Source: Spirochaeta sp. (GTDB lineage: Bacteria; Spirochaetota; Spirochaetia; UBA9216). From it: 7,087 bases of DNA. The translations under genes were made by a program, and so were the position numbers. Under the pieces are notes generated by a model. It was given only the letters and a program-made list of their open reading frames with translations. It ran no database searches and was not told the origin of the DNA. Position 1 is the first letter of the stretch. Every line of letters starts with the position of its first letter. This document shows positions 1-5,729 of the stretch, piece by piece. The stretch covers positions 1 through 7,087 of the forward strand of contig DMKD01000253.1 in NCBI GenBank assembly GCA_003454605.1. Reading direction: 5' to 3'.

Positions 1-2
1 AA

Positions 3-527
3 GTAATTATTGATCAGATGCAGACCTTCTATATATTCACAATCGGCATTATCATTGTATCAGGCGGTTTCAGCGGAGCAGGATTAAAGGAAATGATCAA
101 AACACCGCTGCTGTGGGCTATTCTTGCAGGCTTCTTTTTCAGATTTACCGGAATTAAAATCCCCGCAGCCGTCACTGAAATCTTCAGGTTCAGCGGAGAA
201 GGTGCATCGGCACTTGCAGCATTCACAGTAGGCTGTTCGATGAGCAGGCGTCGAATAATCCTGAACAGACATCTTGCTGCAGGCCTGGTCCTGCGCTTCG
301 CCGGCGGATTTCTCGCTGGATGGCTTGCTTCAATGCTTTTCAATCTGACCGGCAGCACCAGAATAATCATGATAGTGGCAACAAGTCTCCCGTCTGCAGT
401 ATTCTCATACGTGCTTCCACTGCGCTACGGTGTAGATACAGAGCTTGCCGGCAGCATGGTTGTAGTCTCAACGATATTAGGTATAGTACTGATACCTGTC
501 GCATTTGTGTTTGCGGCCGTGGTTTGA
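3..527 (+). CDS. AEC-family (auxin efflux carrier-like) permease, C-terminal half, 5' end outside window
   Basis: The reading frame is open to the left edge, so the ATG at 18 is probably internal and the gene begins upstream. The visible part is very hydrophobic, with about five or six membrane segments. Its last third has the family's typical pattern: a segment ending in ATSLPSAVFSYVLPLRYG, then an acidic residue pair region and a final long helix ending in a Leu-Ile-Pro stretch. AEC proteins are inner-membrane carriers of about 300-330 residues made of two five-helix halves; this would be the second half. Substrates vary (malate, malonate and others) and cannot be told from this half. No intrinsic terminator is evident in the 107 bases after the stop. 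Family assignment is confident; substrate is unknown. Confidence 0.88.
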   Translation, partial: VIIDQMQTFYIFTIGIIIVSGGFSGAGLKEMIKTPLLWAILAGFFFRFTGIKIPAAVTEIFRFSGEGASALAAFTVGCSMSRRRIILNRHLAAGLVLRFAGGFLAGWLASMLFNLTGSTRIIMIVATSLPSAVFSYVLPLRYGVDTELAGSMVVVSTILGIVLIPVAFVFAAVV

Positions 528-621
528 AAAAAATAGATGAATTATCACTAAAACCGATGTACAATTAATTTATATTTTTAAATCGATAGTTTTTCAACTG
601 CGATAGGCTTCTATTCGATTA

Positions 622-628
622 GAAGGAG
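622..628 (+). promoter_or_regulatory. Shine-Dalgarno site that selects the GTG start at 635
   Basis: The sequence GAAGGAG ends at 628, immediately before an ATG at 629. Zero spacing makes that ATG unlikely to be used. The in-frame GTG at 635 lies 6 bases downstream of the site, and starting there gives a compact lipoprotein signal peptide (MKKNQRR, then a hydrophobic stretch). Confidence 0.65.
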
Positions 629-634
629 ATGCAG

Positions 635-1039
635 GTGAAAAAGAATCAAAGAAGAATCCTTACATTGATACTGGCCGCTTTTATTCTGATGGGCTTATTC
701 TCGTGTTCGTTGTTTGAACCGGATTTTATAGCATGGGAACATGTTGTAGTTGCTTCTAATTATACCGACATGGGCGATTATGGGGTTTACAAGATCGTCG
801 ATGAGCGTTTTAACACAAAGGACTGGTATGATGTCTGGATGGATGATGAATACTGGGATCCGGATTTAGGCTGGAGCAGTTTTGAAGGGCTGTACGACAG
901 CGATGTAGGAAGAATGTATTTTGAACCAGAGTATTATGAAGGGTACACAGAGTGGAATACATTTACAGATATAGACATTATAGGAGCAACGCTGCGTTTT
1001 TACAGACGCTCCTATCCGGAACCCTTATTCCCAGAGTGA
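635..1039 (+). CDS. small lipoprotein with an apparently truncated DNRLRE-like C-terminus
   Basis: With the GTG start the protein has 134 residues. Residues 1-23 form a type II signal peptide (positive MKKNQRR, hydrophobic LTLILAAFILMGLF) ending in LFSC, with the predicted acylated Cys at 24; Phe at -2 is unusual but spirochaetal lipoboxes are permissive. The mature part is rich in Asp, Glu, Trp and Tyr. Near the end, RMYFEP followed by DIIGATLRFYRR matches the first strands of a DNRLRE-type beta domain (compare YFDLP...NVGLYI at 1988-2072 and NFDIN...NAELRL at 4917-4973). The domain then stops, and the last residues are read from sequence overlapping the 3' end of the opposite-strand thioesterase. 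I infer loss of roughly 100 C-terminal residues. Function unknown; probably a surface or periplasmic lipoprotein. Confidence 0.72.
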   Translation: MKKNQRRILTLILAAFILMGLFSCSLFEPDFIAWEHVVVASNYTDMGDYGVYKIVDERFNTKDWYDVWMDDEYWDPDLGWSSFEGLYDSDVGRMYFEPEYYEGYTEWNTFTDIDIIGATLRFYRRSYPEPLFPE

Positions 1040-1762
1040 TTTAGCAACACAGTTGACTGCACCGCCTCCTGAGGGGCGGATGCAGTGAATAATTTCATTC
1101 CCGTTTATCTCATATTCTGCCTGGGCTTCACCGCCGGGCAGTATCTCTATCTTGTGAATTATCTCGAATTTTTTAAGCTTTTTTTCGATATGAAAATCGA
1201 AGGGCAGTGCATCAAGTATCCACCTGATGTATACAGCTGATGTAACATGTGAATTTACGTCTAAGGTGGAATAATCAGCTCTGAAGCCGTCGACGACTTC
1301 TCCTTCAACCGGTTCCTCCAGCCTGCCTTTGAAATTATCAATTATCATACGTTCGGCAATCTCTGATTCAGGATGAATGTCAAGTACAATCTGAGGGAGT
1401 CTTACAACCCTTCGCTTTTCAAGATTGATTGTAAGCCAGGCGCTTGTTGCCCTTGCAACCTCCTTGCTGTTTTGATCAGTCATAAGGAAATCTCTGCACG
1501 AAAAAAGCCCCTGAGTACCGGTGGGCCAGGTTATGACAGTCAGCTCGTCCCGCAAAGCCGGTATACGACTTATTTCAACATTCATTCTTGAAAGCATCCA
1601 GGTAAGCCCGATTTTCTGGAGATCCTGAACTGTGATTTTCTCTTCTATACAATGATCGCCTGCAGCCTCATACATGAAATGAAACAGGCTGGGAATATAC
1701 GCAAGACCGTTGGGACCGGTATGAAAGTTTTTTACTGTAAAAGTATCTGTGTATTTTGTCAT
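1025..1762 (-). CDS. acyl-ACP thioesterase (FatA/FatB-like, double hotdog)
   Basis: This 245-residue protein has the length and pattern of bacterial acyl-ACP thioesterases, which release fatty acids from acyl carrier protein in the cytoplasm. The first hotdog domain (about 5-130) has YIPSLFHFMYEAAGDH, then GLTWMLSRMNVEI and the DELTVITWPTG segment. The second (about 155-245) has LDVNSHVTSAVYIRWILDALP, supplying the conserved D168-x-N170-x-H172 set, with an acidic residue, E206, 34 residues after the His, as in plant FatB. No catalytic residue is obviously missing. The start ATG (1762-1760) has no good Shine-Dalgarno site. The gene overlaps the lipoprotein stop by 15 bases, converging with it, and diverges from the disrupted gene at 1809. 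The sequence does not show whether it makes free fatty acids for membrane, lipoprotein or storage use. Confidence 0.88.
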   Translation of the reverse strand: MTKYTDTFTVKNFHTGPNGLAYIPSLFHFMYEAAGDHCIEEKITVQDLQKIGLTWMLSRMNVEISRIPALRDELTVITWPTGTQGLFSCRDFLMTDQNSKEVARATSAWLTINLEKRRVVRLPQIVLDIHPESEIAERMIIDNFKGRLEEPVEGEVVDGFRADYSTLDVNSHVTSAVYIRWILDALPFDFHIEKKLKKFEIIHKIEILPGGEAQAEYEINGNEIIHCIRPSGGGAVNCVAKSLWE

Positions 1763-1808
1763 ATTGTGAGCATGCTAACTAAAACTGACTATAAAGTAAA
1801 CTAAAAAA

Positions 1809-1967
1809 ATGATGAAATATATAAAAAACACAGCTATAATTTTGAAGGAAGATAAAAAAAGAAAAATAGTTTTCAGCGTAGTGATTCTTGCAGTAGTTCT
1901 GCTTACACCTGTCAAAGAACAATTTACAGAAAGAATTATACACTACCGCAAAACCCTTTGGAGGTAA
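1809..1967 (+). pseudogene. N-terminal leader fragment of a frameshifted exported protein
   Basis: From ATG 1809 this frame reads 52 residues: a lysine-rich start, then KRKIVFSVVILAVVLLTPV, a clear signal peptide or membrane anchor, then a short tail to TAA at 1965-1967. The DNRLRE-like reading frame at 1958-2398 starts 10 bases before that stop, one base back in phase (-1), and has no leader of its own. The simplest reading is one ancestral exported protein broken by an indel somewhere between about 1910 and 1957. There is no Shine-Dalgarno site before 1809. An AAGGAAG at 1844-1850 resembles the ribosome sites of the other two lipoproteins but has no start codon at a useful distance, so the original start may also be lost. 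It could instead be an independent small membrane protein. Confidence 0.45.
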
Positions 1968-2398
1968 GCTCCGCTTCCGGTTCATCGGAAGTGTTGGCAT
2001 GCTTGTATTTTGATTTACCGTCTGAAATCGAAAATAATATTAAAAATGTCGGGCTCTACATTACTCACGAAGAGGACTCAGTTGGAGGCGAGGGCGATAT
2101 CAAGGTGGCTCCGCTGAACGCGCCCTGGACAGACAGAGTAAGGACGGAAGATGACCTTGATGAAGGTATATCGGTGTCTGTTGGGTATGAAGTTTTCGCA
2201 CATGTCTCTGGGCAAAGCGAGGATACATCATATTGTGATATAACTGATATATTTAATGCTTGGTGGGACGAAAGCCTCGAACATCACGGTATTAGACTTC
2301 TTTCAAATGACGCCTCCAAAATGCATTATTTTTCATCAATTGAATCTTCAAATACAGGCTGGAGACCCTTTATACGCATCATGACCTTTGACGAATAG
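1958..2398 (+). CDS. DNRLRE-like beta-domain protein lacking its own signal peptide (surviving frame of a disrupted gene)
   Basis: The open frame gives at most 146 residues from a TTG at 1958, a poor start; upstream codons stay open to about 1856 but look non-coding. The body is a DNRLRE-type beta domain: YFDLP (17-21) and NVGLYITHEE (30-39), then PLNAPWTD (52-59), and a closing block of CDITDIFNAWW, GIRLLSNDAS, YFSSIES and PFIRIM (93-142). This block lines up with residues 302-350 of the lipoprotein at 4242-5306 (LDVKSIVDGWC, GLRLTEENAA, CSFQSSE, PELRVTYY). DNRLRE domains occur in secreted proteins and are often thought to bind carbohydrate or act as adhesion modules. With no leader in frame, this piece is unlikely to reach the envelope unless the upstream frame is joined to it. 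A good terminator follows. Confidence 0.6.
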   Translation: MEVSSASGSSEVLACLYFDLPSEIENNIKNVGLYITHEEDSVGGEGDIKVAPLNAPWTDRVRTEDDLDEGISVSVGYEVFAHVSGQSEDTSYCDITDIFNAWWDESLEHHGIRLLSNDASKMHYFSSIESSNTGWRPFIRIMTFDE

Positions 2399-2420
2399 TC
2401 ATCACGAACTAAAATTTCTA

Positions 2421-2447
2421 AAGGCAGCTCTAACGGGCTGTCTTTTT
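2421..2447 (+). terminator. rho-independent terminator after the DNRLRE-like gene
   Basis: The 7-bp stem AGGCAGC (2422-2428) pairs with GCTGTCT (2437-2443) with one G-T wobble around an 8-base loop, followed directly by a run of T. Confidence 0.85.
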
Positions 2448-2470
2448 ATTGCCTAAAATACATTTTATTG

Positions 2471-2499
2471 ATGAAATATAACGTTTTTCCTACTATAAT
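2471..2499 (+). promoter_or_regulatory. sigma-70-type promoter for the CsgG-like gene
   Basis: A perfect -10 TATAAT lies at 2494-2499. ATGAAA at 2471-2476 (4 of 6 against TTGACA) is 17 bases upstream; a TTGATG at 2468-2473 is the alternative -35 but leaves a 20-base spacer. Predicted initiation near 2506 gives a leader of about 30 bases. The position just after the preceding terminator supports a new transcription unit here. Confidence 0.5.
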
Positions 2500-2536
2500 A
2501 TAAATATATGGAACTTAAATTACTGCGGAGAAATGT

Positions 2537-4102
2537 ATGTTGATTAAGAAAGTGCTGATAATCGGCGTATTGCTGATTATTCTCGTACTAGCGCCTGTTA
2601 CTGCACAGGGGAAAGAGACGCTGGCTGTACTTGATTTTACCACTGAAGCCGTGTCTGAAGTTGAGATGAGCGCCATTGTCGAGTTTCTATCTGCCGAATT
2701 GTTCAGGACTGACAAATACGTCGTTATTGATGTTAGTCAGCGTGAAACAATTTTACAGGAGATGGAATTCTCAATGCAGGGATGTACCGATGATTCCTGT
2801 GCGCTGGAAATTGGTAAAATGCTGTCGGCCGAAATGATTGTAACCGGAAACCTTTCAAAGGTTGGAAGCCGGTATCTGATGTCGGTTAAAATGCTTGAGA
2901 CTGAAACCTCGAGAACAATGGGGACAGCAAACGGAAAATACCGGGACCTTGATGAACTGATTGATGGTCTTGAACTTATTGCCTACACCCTTGCCGATAT
3001 GGAACACGAAGTAGAAACCGTTGCTGAGAAACCGACTCCGGAGGCTGAGCCGGAACCTGTAGTTGAGCCGGAAGTGGAAACTGCAAAGAAACTACCTGTT
3101 GATGATAGAAGTCCGGTAGAGGCTGCAAAGGAATCTGCTGCTGAGAAAAAAGCTGAGGAAGCTGCTTCAGACAGCGATTTTAATTTCCTGTCATTCGGAG
3201 TATCCGCAGCTGGTTCTGTTGCCTATACTGCAAGCGGGATTTTACGCAGTGTAGCTTTCGTCAACCGATTAGCTGCTGAAGAAGCATACGATAATTATAT
3301 GACTACTGTAGATGATCCGGGATATCTATTTTCAGGTGACGGCGATGGAGATTACGAACATTTATTCAGCAATTATGAAGGCGCTTTGGTAGGCAGTTAT
3401 GCAAACTCAGGTGCTGCTGCATTGGCATCAGGCACATCATTCTTCCTGGGTGATTCATATATGTCGTTTGGTGGAAAACTCACCTACGGTCTGAGCGCTC
3501 TGGCGTTTGCTGCTGGAAACGTTCTGTCAACGATGTCCTGTAATAATGCGATTGATAGTTTAAACAGTTATAACGATTATATGTCGGCAGGAAGTTCATC
3601 AGCTGAAGAGTTGTGGAATAATTATGAGTCTTATCATAATTCCTATCAGATACTCCAATATTCAAGTTACGGCTTGTGGGGTGCCGGCGGATTGATGGCG
3701 ATAGCTTCATGGTTTATCCCCGGCGAGAAAACAGAGGTCACTCCCGGTCTGCTGCCCAAGATAATAATTACGGTAGGACAGTTTTTTCTTGCCGGAGGGA
3801 ATTTTACCGGAACAATGGCGGTTAATTCACGATTTAGCGCTGAAGATGCATTCGATGAGTATATGTCAGCTGGTGAAACTGCAGCAGCGAATTTATTTGA
3901 TACTTACCAGAATTATCAGGATACATATGAACTTATGACCTATATGTCATATGGATTGTGGGGTGCAGGTGCAGCTGCGATACTCACTGCAATGCTATTG
4001 CCTGTTGACTCTGGTGCTGATGTTGCAGCGGATTTTAATAACTTCTCTATAAGACCCGCGCTGACAGGGTTCGGCGTTGAAGTAGATATAAAAGTTAAAT
4101 AA
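2537..4102 (+). CDS. exported CsgG/LpoB-like protein with a repeated hydrophobic module
   Basis: The 521-residue protein starts at ATG 2537, 6 bases after GGAG. Residues 1-23 are a signal peptide, probably cut after VTA by signal peptidase I, with no lipobox. Residues 27 to about 155 resemble the periplasmic alpha/beta domain of CsgG, LpoB and FlgO-type proteins: TLAVLDFTT strand, a helix, YVVIDVSQRETILQEM, the Cys pair C83/C88 in GCTDDSCALEIGKMLSA, then MIVTGNLSKVGSRYLMSVKM. Residues 160-210 are a Glu/Pro/Ala-rich linker. The rest carries three copies of a module in which a hydrophobic helix leads to a Tyr-rich helix with YMSAG and then SYGLWGAG and another hydrophobic helix. Copies 2 and 3 are clear; copy 1 (about 219-305) is diverged and holds a Gly/Asp-rich insert. 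It is probably an envelope protein anchored by its tail. A DNRLRE lipoprotein follows, likely in the same transcript. Confidence 0.7.
   Translation: MLIKKVLIIGVLLIILVLAPVTAQGKETLAVLDFTTEAVSEVEMSAIVEFLSAELFRTDKYVVIDVSQRETILQEMEFSMQGCTDDSCALEIGKMLSAEMIVTGNLSKVGSRYLMSVKMLETETSRTMGTANGKYRDLDELIDGLELIAYTLADMEHEVETVAEKPTPEAEPEPVVEPEVETAKKLPVDDRSPVEAAKESAAEKKAEEAASDSDFNFLSFGVSAAGSVAYTASGILRSVAFVNRLAAEEAYDNYMTTVDDPGYLFSGDGDGDYEHLFSNYEGALVGSYANSGAAALASGTSFFLGDSYMSFGGKLTYGLSALAFAAGNVLSTMSCNNAIDSLNSYNDYMSAGSSSAEELWNNYESYHNSYQILQYSSYGLWGAGGLMAIASWFIPGEKTEVTPGLLPKIIITVGQFFLAGGNFTGTMAVNSRFSAEDAFDEYMSAGETAAANLFDTYQNYQDTYELMTYMSYGLWGAGAAAILTAMLLPVDSGADVAADFNNFSIRPALTGFGVEVDIKVK
3479..4000 (+). repeat. two clear in-gene copies of an 80-residue membrane module
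   Basis: Copy 2 is residues 315-395 (3479-3721) and copy 3 residues 408-488 (3758-4000) of the CsgG-like protein. In both, YMSAG is followed exactly 29 residues later by SYGLWGAG, with conserved Tyr spacing between them and hydrophobic stretches on both sides. The DNA copies are related but well diverged, so the duplication is old. A weaker copy lies at about 3191-3451. Confidence 0.75.
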
Positions 4103-4108
4103 GGAGGG

Positions 4109-4156
4109 ATGATAAAGATTATAAAAGGTGTCTGCACCTTCAGTAATCTTTATCAT
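4109..4156 (+). other. two-tier hairpin after the CsgG-like gene
   Basis: A perfect 13-bp outer stem pairs 4109-4121 (ATGATAAAGATTA) with 4144-4156. After a symmetric 3x3 internal loop, an inner 6-bp stem AAGGTG/CACCTT (4125-4130, 4135-4140) closes a TCTG tetraloop. The left arm follows AAGGAGGG right after the stop codon at 4102, and a 17-codon frame (ATG 4109 to TAA at 4160-4162) runs through it, but the ribosome site abuts that ATG. A short T-rich TTTAT follows, too weak to call a terminator; it may be a processing or mRNA-stability element between two operon genes. Confidence 0.7.
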
Positions 4157-4160
4157 TTAT

Positions 4161-4189
4161 AAGAATGAAAAGAACTACTTTTCATTCTT
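4161..4189 (+). other. perfect 12-bp hairpin
   Basis: AAGAATGAAAAG (4161-4172) pairs perfectly with CTTTTCATTCTT (4178-4189) around the 5-base loop AACTA. It begins 4 bases after the preceding hairpin. No T-run follows. It is a second structured element in the leader of the lipoprotein gene. Confidence 0.7.
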
Positions 4190-4202
4190 CAACTCCGATA
4201 AT

Positions 4203-4216
4203 CGCCATCCGTGGCG
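4203..4216 (+). other. short GC-rich hairpin
   Basis: CGCCA (4203-4207) pairs with TGGCG (4212-4216) around a TCCG tetraloop. It is the third hairpin in this 139-base gap and sits just upstream of the lipoprotein's ribosome site. It is short enough to be chance on its own. Confidence 0.45.
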
Positions 4217-4227
4217 TGAAATAATTG

Positions 4228-4233
4228 AAGGAG
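4228..4233 (+). promoter_or_regulatory. Shine-Dalgarno site selecting the ATG at 4242
   Basis: AAGGAG lies 8 bases before ATG 4242. The frame stays open back to a GTG at 4128, but that start would put 38 residues encoded by the hairpins before the signal peptide, whereas 4242 starts directly with MKNRTK and a lipoprotein signal. Confidence 0.8.
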
Positions 4234-4241
4234 AGAATAAG

Positions 4242-5306
4242 ATGAAAAATAGAACAAAGATAATTTTTATAATAACCGCGGTACTTCTTGTATTAATATT
4301 CGCTGCCTGCGACAGCCTGATAGCACCGATTAAGGGGAGGAACAACCCGCTTGACGTTATGAACCCTGTACCGGCGCCAACTGATTTCACTGTGAGGCTT
4401 CTTGATTATGATCAGAATAATAGAATTACGGATATAACATGGAGTGAAGGTACAAGCGAAGCTGAATCAATATCGCTTGAAGGTTATATCATAATAAGAA
4501 AAACACTGGAAGCGCCTCAGAGCATATACGACGGAACACTGGTTGCGCTGAAATTGGCATCGGAAAATAAAGTAGTCAGTGAAGATACGGTCGATGTGGG
4601 TGGCGGCGAATATCCTGTAGGCAATAGAGTATATTACTCTATATTTTCATATGGCAAGAAAAGTGAAGACCTGAATGAAAGTGAGTTTTTAAAACTGAAT
4701 GAAGGCATATTGGAGAATGTTGGCAATTATAATTTTACAGGGCCTGTTTCAAGTTCTGTTATTGTGACTACTTCGGTTATCCTAGGTGTTGCAGACGACG
4801 GTTTTATTGATAGTAACGAAAATTGGTATAATGGAGATCAATTCATTTATTTAAGTGGAATGGGTGCCGCTGCACCAGCTCCTTTTCCCCCCGGCGTACC
4901 TACTATAGGTTTTATTAATTTTGATATAAATGAAATAATAGGTGTAAAAGTTGTAAATGCTGAACTACGTTTAACTACTTTTGCACCCAACTCTGGATCT
5001 CCAATGCTTGACATTAGTCCGTTGAAATTTGATTGGCATAATGAATCATGGGTAAATCTTGATCAATTGAGTGCAGTTCATGAAAGTTACACTATTAGTC
5101 TCAGTTCATCTCAAATACCAAACGGTGCACCGGAAGAAATTCTGCTTGATGTAAAAAGTATTGTAGATGGGTGGTGCACTGCCGACATAGATGTGAACGG
5201 CTTAAGACTGACGGAGGAGAACGCAGCAGCAGAGTATTGTAGTTTTCAATCAAGTGAATATCCCGGAGATAAGCCGGAACTAAGAGTAACCTATTACAAT
5301 GAATAG
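4242..5306 (+). CDS. lipoprotein with FnIII-like and DNRLRE-like domains
   Basis: The 354-residue protein begins with a type II signal peptide (MKNRTK, hydrophobic IIFIITAVLLVLIF) ending in FAAC, with acylated Cys at 23. The next stretch contains NNPLDVMNP and leads into a fibronectin III-like domain (about 44-140): PAPTDFTVRLL, ITDITWSEG, LEGYIIIRKT and RVYYSIFSYG are the expected strands. Residues about 176-354 form a DNRLRE-like beta domain: ADDGFID, GFINFDIN, NAELRL, FDWHNESW, then LDVKSIVDGWC, GLRLTEENAA, CSFQSSE and PELRVTYY. This is the most intact of the three related proteins in the window. It is probably anchored in the outer membrane or inner-membrane outer leaflet; sugar binding or adhesion is a guess from domain type. 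It follows the CsgG-like gene by 139 bases without a terminator, so co-transcription is likely, and a strong terminator ends the unit. Confidence 0.75.
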   Translation: MKNRTKIIFIITAVLLVLIFAACDSLIAPIKGRNNPLDVMNPVPAPTDFTVRLLDYDQNNRITDITWSEGTSEAESISLEGYIIIRKTLEAPQSIYDGTLVALKLASENKVVSEDTVDVGGGEYPVGNRVYYSIFSYGKKSEDLNESEFLKLNEGILENVGNYNFTGPVSSSVIVTTSVILGVADDGFIDSNENWYNGDQFIYLSGMGAAAPAPFPPGVPTIGFINFDINEIIGVKVVNAELRLTTFAPNSGSPMLDISPLKFDWHNESWVNLDQLSAVHESYTISLSSSQIPNGAPEEILLDVKSIVDGWCTADIDVNGLRLTEENAAAEYCSFQSSEYPGDKPELRVTYYNE

Positions 5307-5326
5307 TTTCTATTAAATTAATTACC

Positions 5327-5354
5327 AAAGGGTCTGCGTGAGCAGGCTCTTTTT
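5327..5354 (+). terminator. strong rho-independent terminator of the lipoprotein operon
   Basis: An 11-bp stem (5327-5337 with 5342-5352), including two G-T wobbles, closes the tetraloop GTGA and runs into TTTTT. It lies 20 bases after the lipoprotein stop. Confidence 0.92.
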
Positions 5355-5361
5355 CTAATCC

Positions 5362-5442
5362 GTGATTCAATCACATATCTACTCAAAATCATAAGTAACA
5401 ATCGCTTGTTTTCAAAACAAGTCTGTCATCAGACTCATTGTT
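5362..5442. other. cluster of perfect palindromes in non-coding DNA, possible three-way junction
   Basis: Four inverted repeats lie close together: GTGATT/AATCAC with a one-base centre (5362-5374); CTTGTTTT/AAAACAAG with a one-base centre (5405-5421); AGTCTG/CAGACT with loop TCAT (5420-5435); and AACAAT/ATTGTT (5397-5402, 5437-5442), which encloses the previous two and would make a three-way junction. It lacks tRNA hallmarks. The rest of the non-coding stretch 5355-5574 shows no credible gene, only AT-rich sequence with a weak AGAC/GTCT repeat near 5521. Confidence 0.5.
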
Positions 5443-5574
5443 GAAATCTTTGTAGACAATAACCACGTCGCGATAGATTGCTGCTTTGAGATCCTAAAGA
5501 AGAACGTACCTGGAAGGGTAAGACGGCCTGTCTGAATAAGATTAAAACTGAAAAAATAAATACAAATCTATTAA

Positions 5575-5690
5575 CCCTGCGTCAGGGATTTGGAGGGCGC
5601 AGGTTGTGCCGCAGGCGCAACGGGAGCGAAGCGGACCCCGTAAAAGCCCGACCCGTTTTTTCACCGACAGTGGAAAAACGGGAGACGCCC
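5575..5690 (+). repeat. GC-rich structured intergenic element, possible dispersed repeat or mRNA leader
   Basis: About 116 bases are much richer in G+C than their surroundings and are full of paired arms: CCCTG/CAGGG with loop CGT (5575-5587); GTTGTGCC/GGCGCAAC with loop GCA (5603-5621, one wobble); a 13-bp stem at 5652-5682 (CCCGTTTTT... with AAAAACGGG, one wobble, loop CGACA); and GGGCG (5595-5599) pairing with CGCCC (5686-5690) to enclose the last two. The unpaired blocks GAGCGAAGCGGA and GTAAAAGCCCGACCC look like fixed sequence. From memory, similar strings recur between genes in treponemes; I could not check this. The open reading frame through it is not credible coding sequence. Confidence 0.5.
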
Positions 5691-5718
5691 ATGTCTAAAC
5701 GTATTATAATTACCTACA

Positions 5719-5724
5719 GAGGAG
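5719..5724 (+). promoter_or_regulatory. Shine-Dalgarno site selecting the ATG at 5730
   Basis: GAGGAG lies 5 bases before ATG 5730. Upstream in-frame starts (ATG 5691, TTG 5604) lie at the edge of or inside the structured element and lack a properly spaced ribosome site, so 5730 is the best start. Confidence 0.8.
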
Positions 5725-5729
5725 TACTC

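Noticed and set aside
629..634. ATG at 629 as the start of the first lipoprotein
   Set aside because: The ribosome site AAGGAG abuts it with no spacing; the in-frame GTG at 635 is correctly spaced.
1852..1967. Programmed -1 frameshift joining 1809 and 1958 frames
   Set aside because: Slippage at the seven-A run would drop the hydrophobic leader, and no X-XXY-YYZ heptamer is in phase in the rest of the overlap.
1779..2000. 73-residue minus-strand frame rich in Phe, Cys and Tyr
   Set aside because: It is the reverse of the AT-rich leader region, has no ribosome site and resembles no protein I know.
2469..2480. 12-base string TGATGAAATATA shared with 1810-1821
   Set aside because: Short and AT-rich, with no further similarity around it; chance is likely.
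4109..4162. 17-codon leader peptide in the first hairpin
   Set aside because: Its ribosome site has zero spacing, the peptide has no attenuator-like codon run, and the pairing explains the sequence better.
4128..4241. 38-residue N-terminal extension of the lipoprotein from GTG 4128
   Set aside because: It is encoded by the hairpin region and would bury the lipoprotein signal; ATG 4242 has a proper ribosome site.
5397..5442. tRNA-like cloverleaf
   Set aside because: Only three short stems are present, without a T-loop, anticodon arm geometry or CCA-bearing acceptor stem.
5604..5729. 42-residue N-terminal extension of the flavoprotein from TTG 5604
   Set aside because: It runs through the structured GC-rich element, and ATG 5730 has a well-placed ribosome site and matches the family start.
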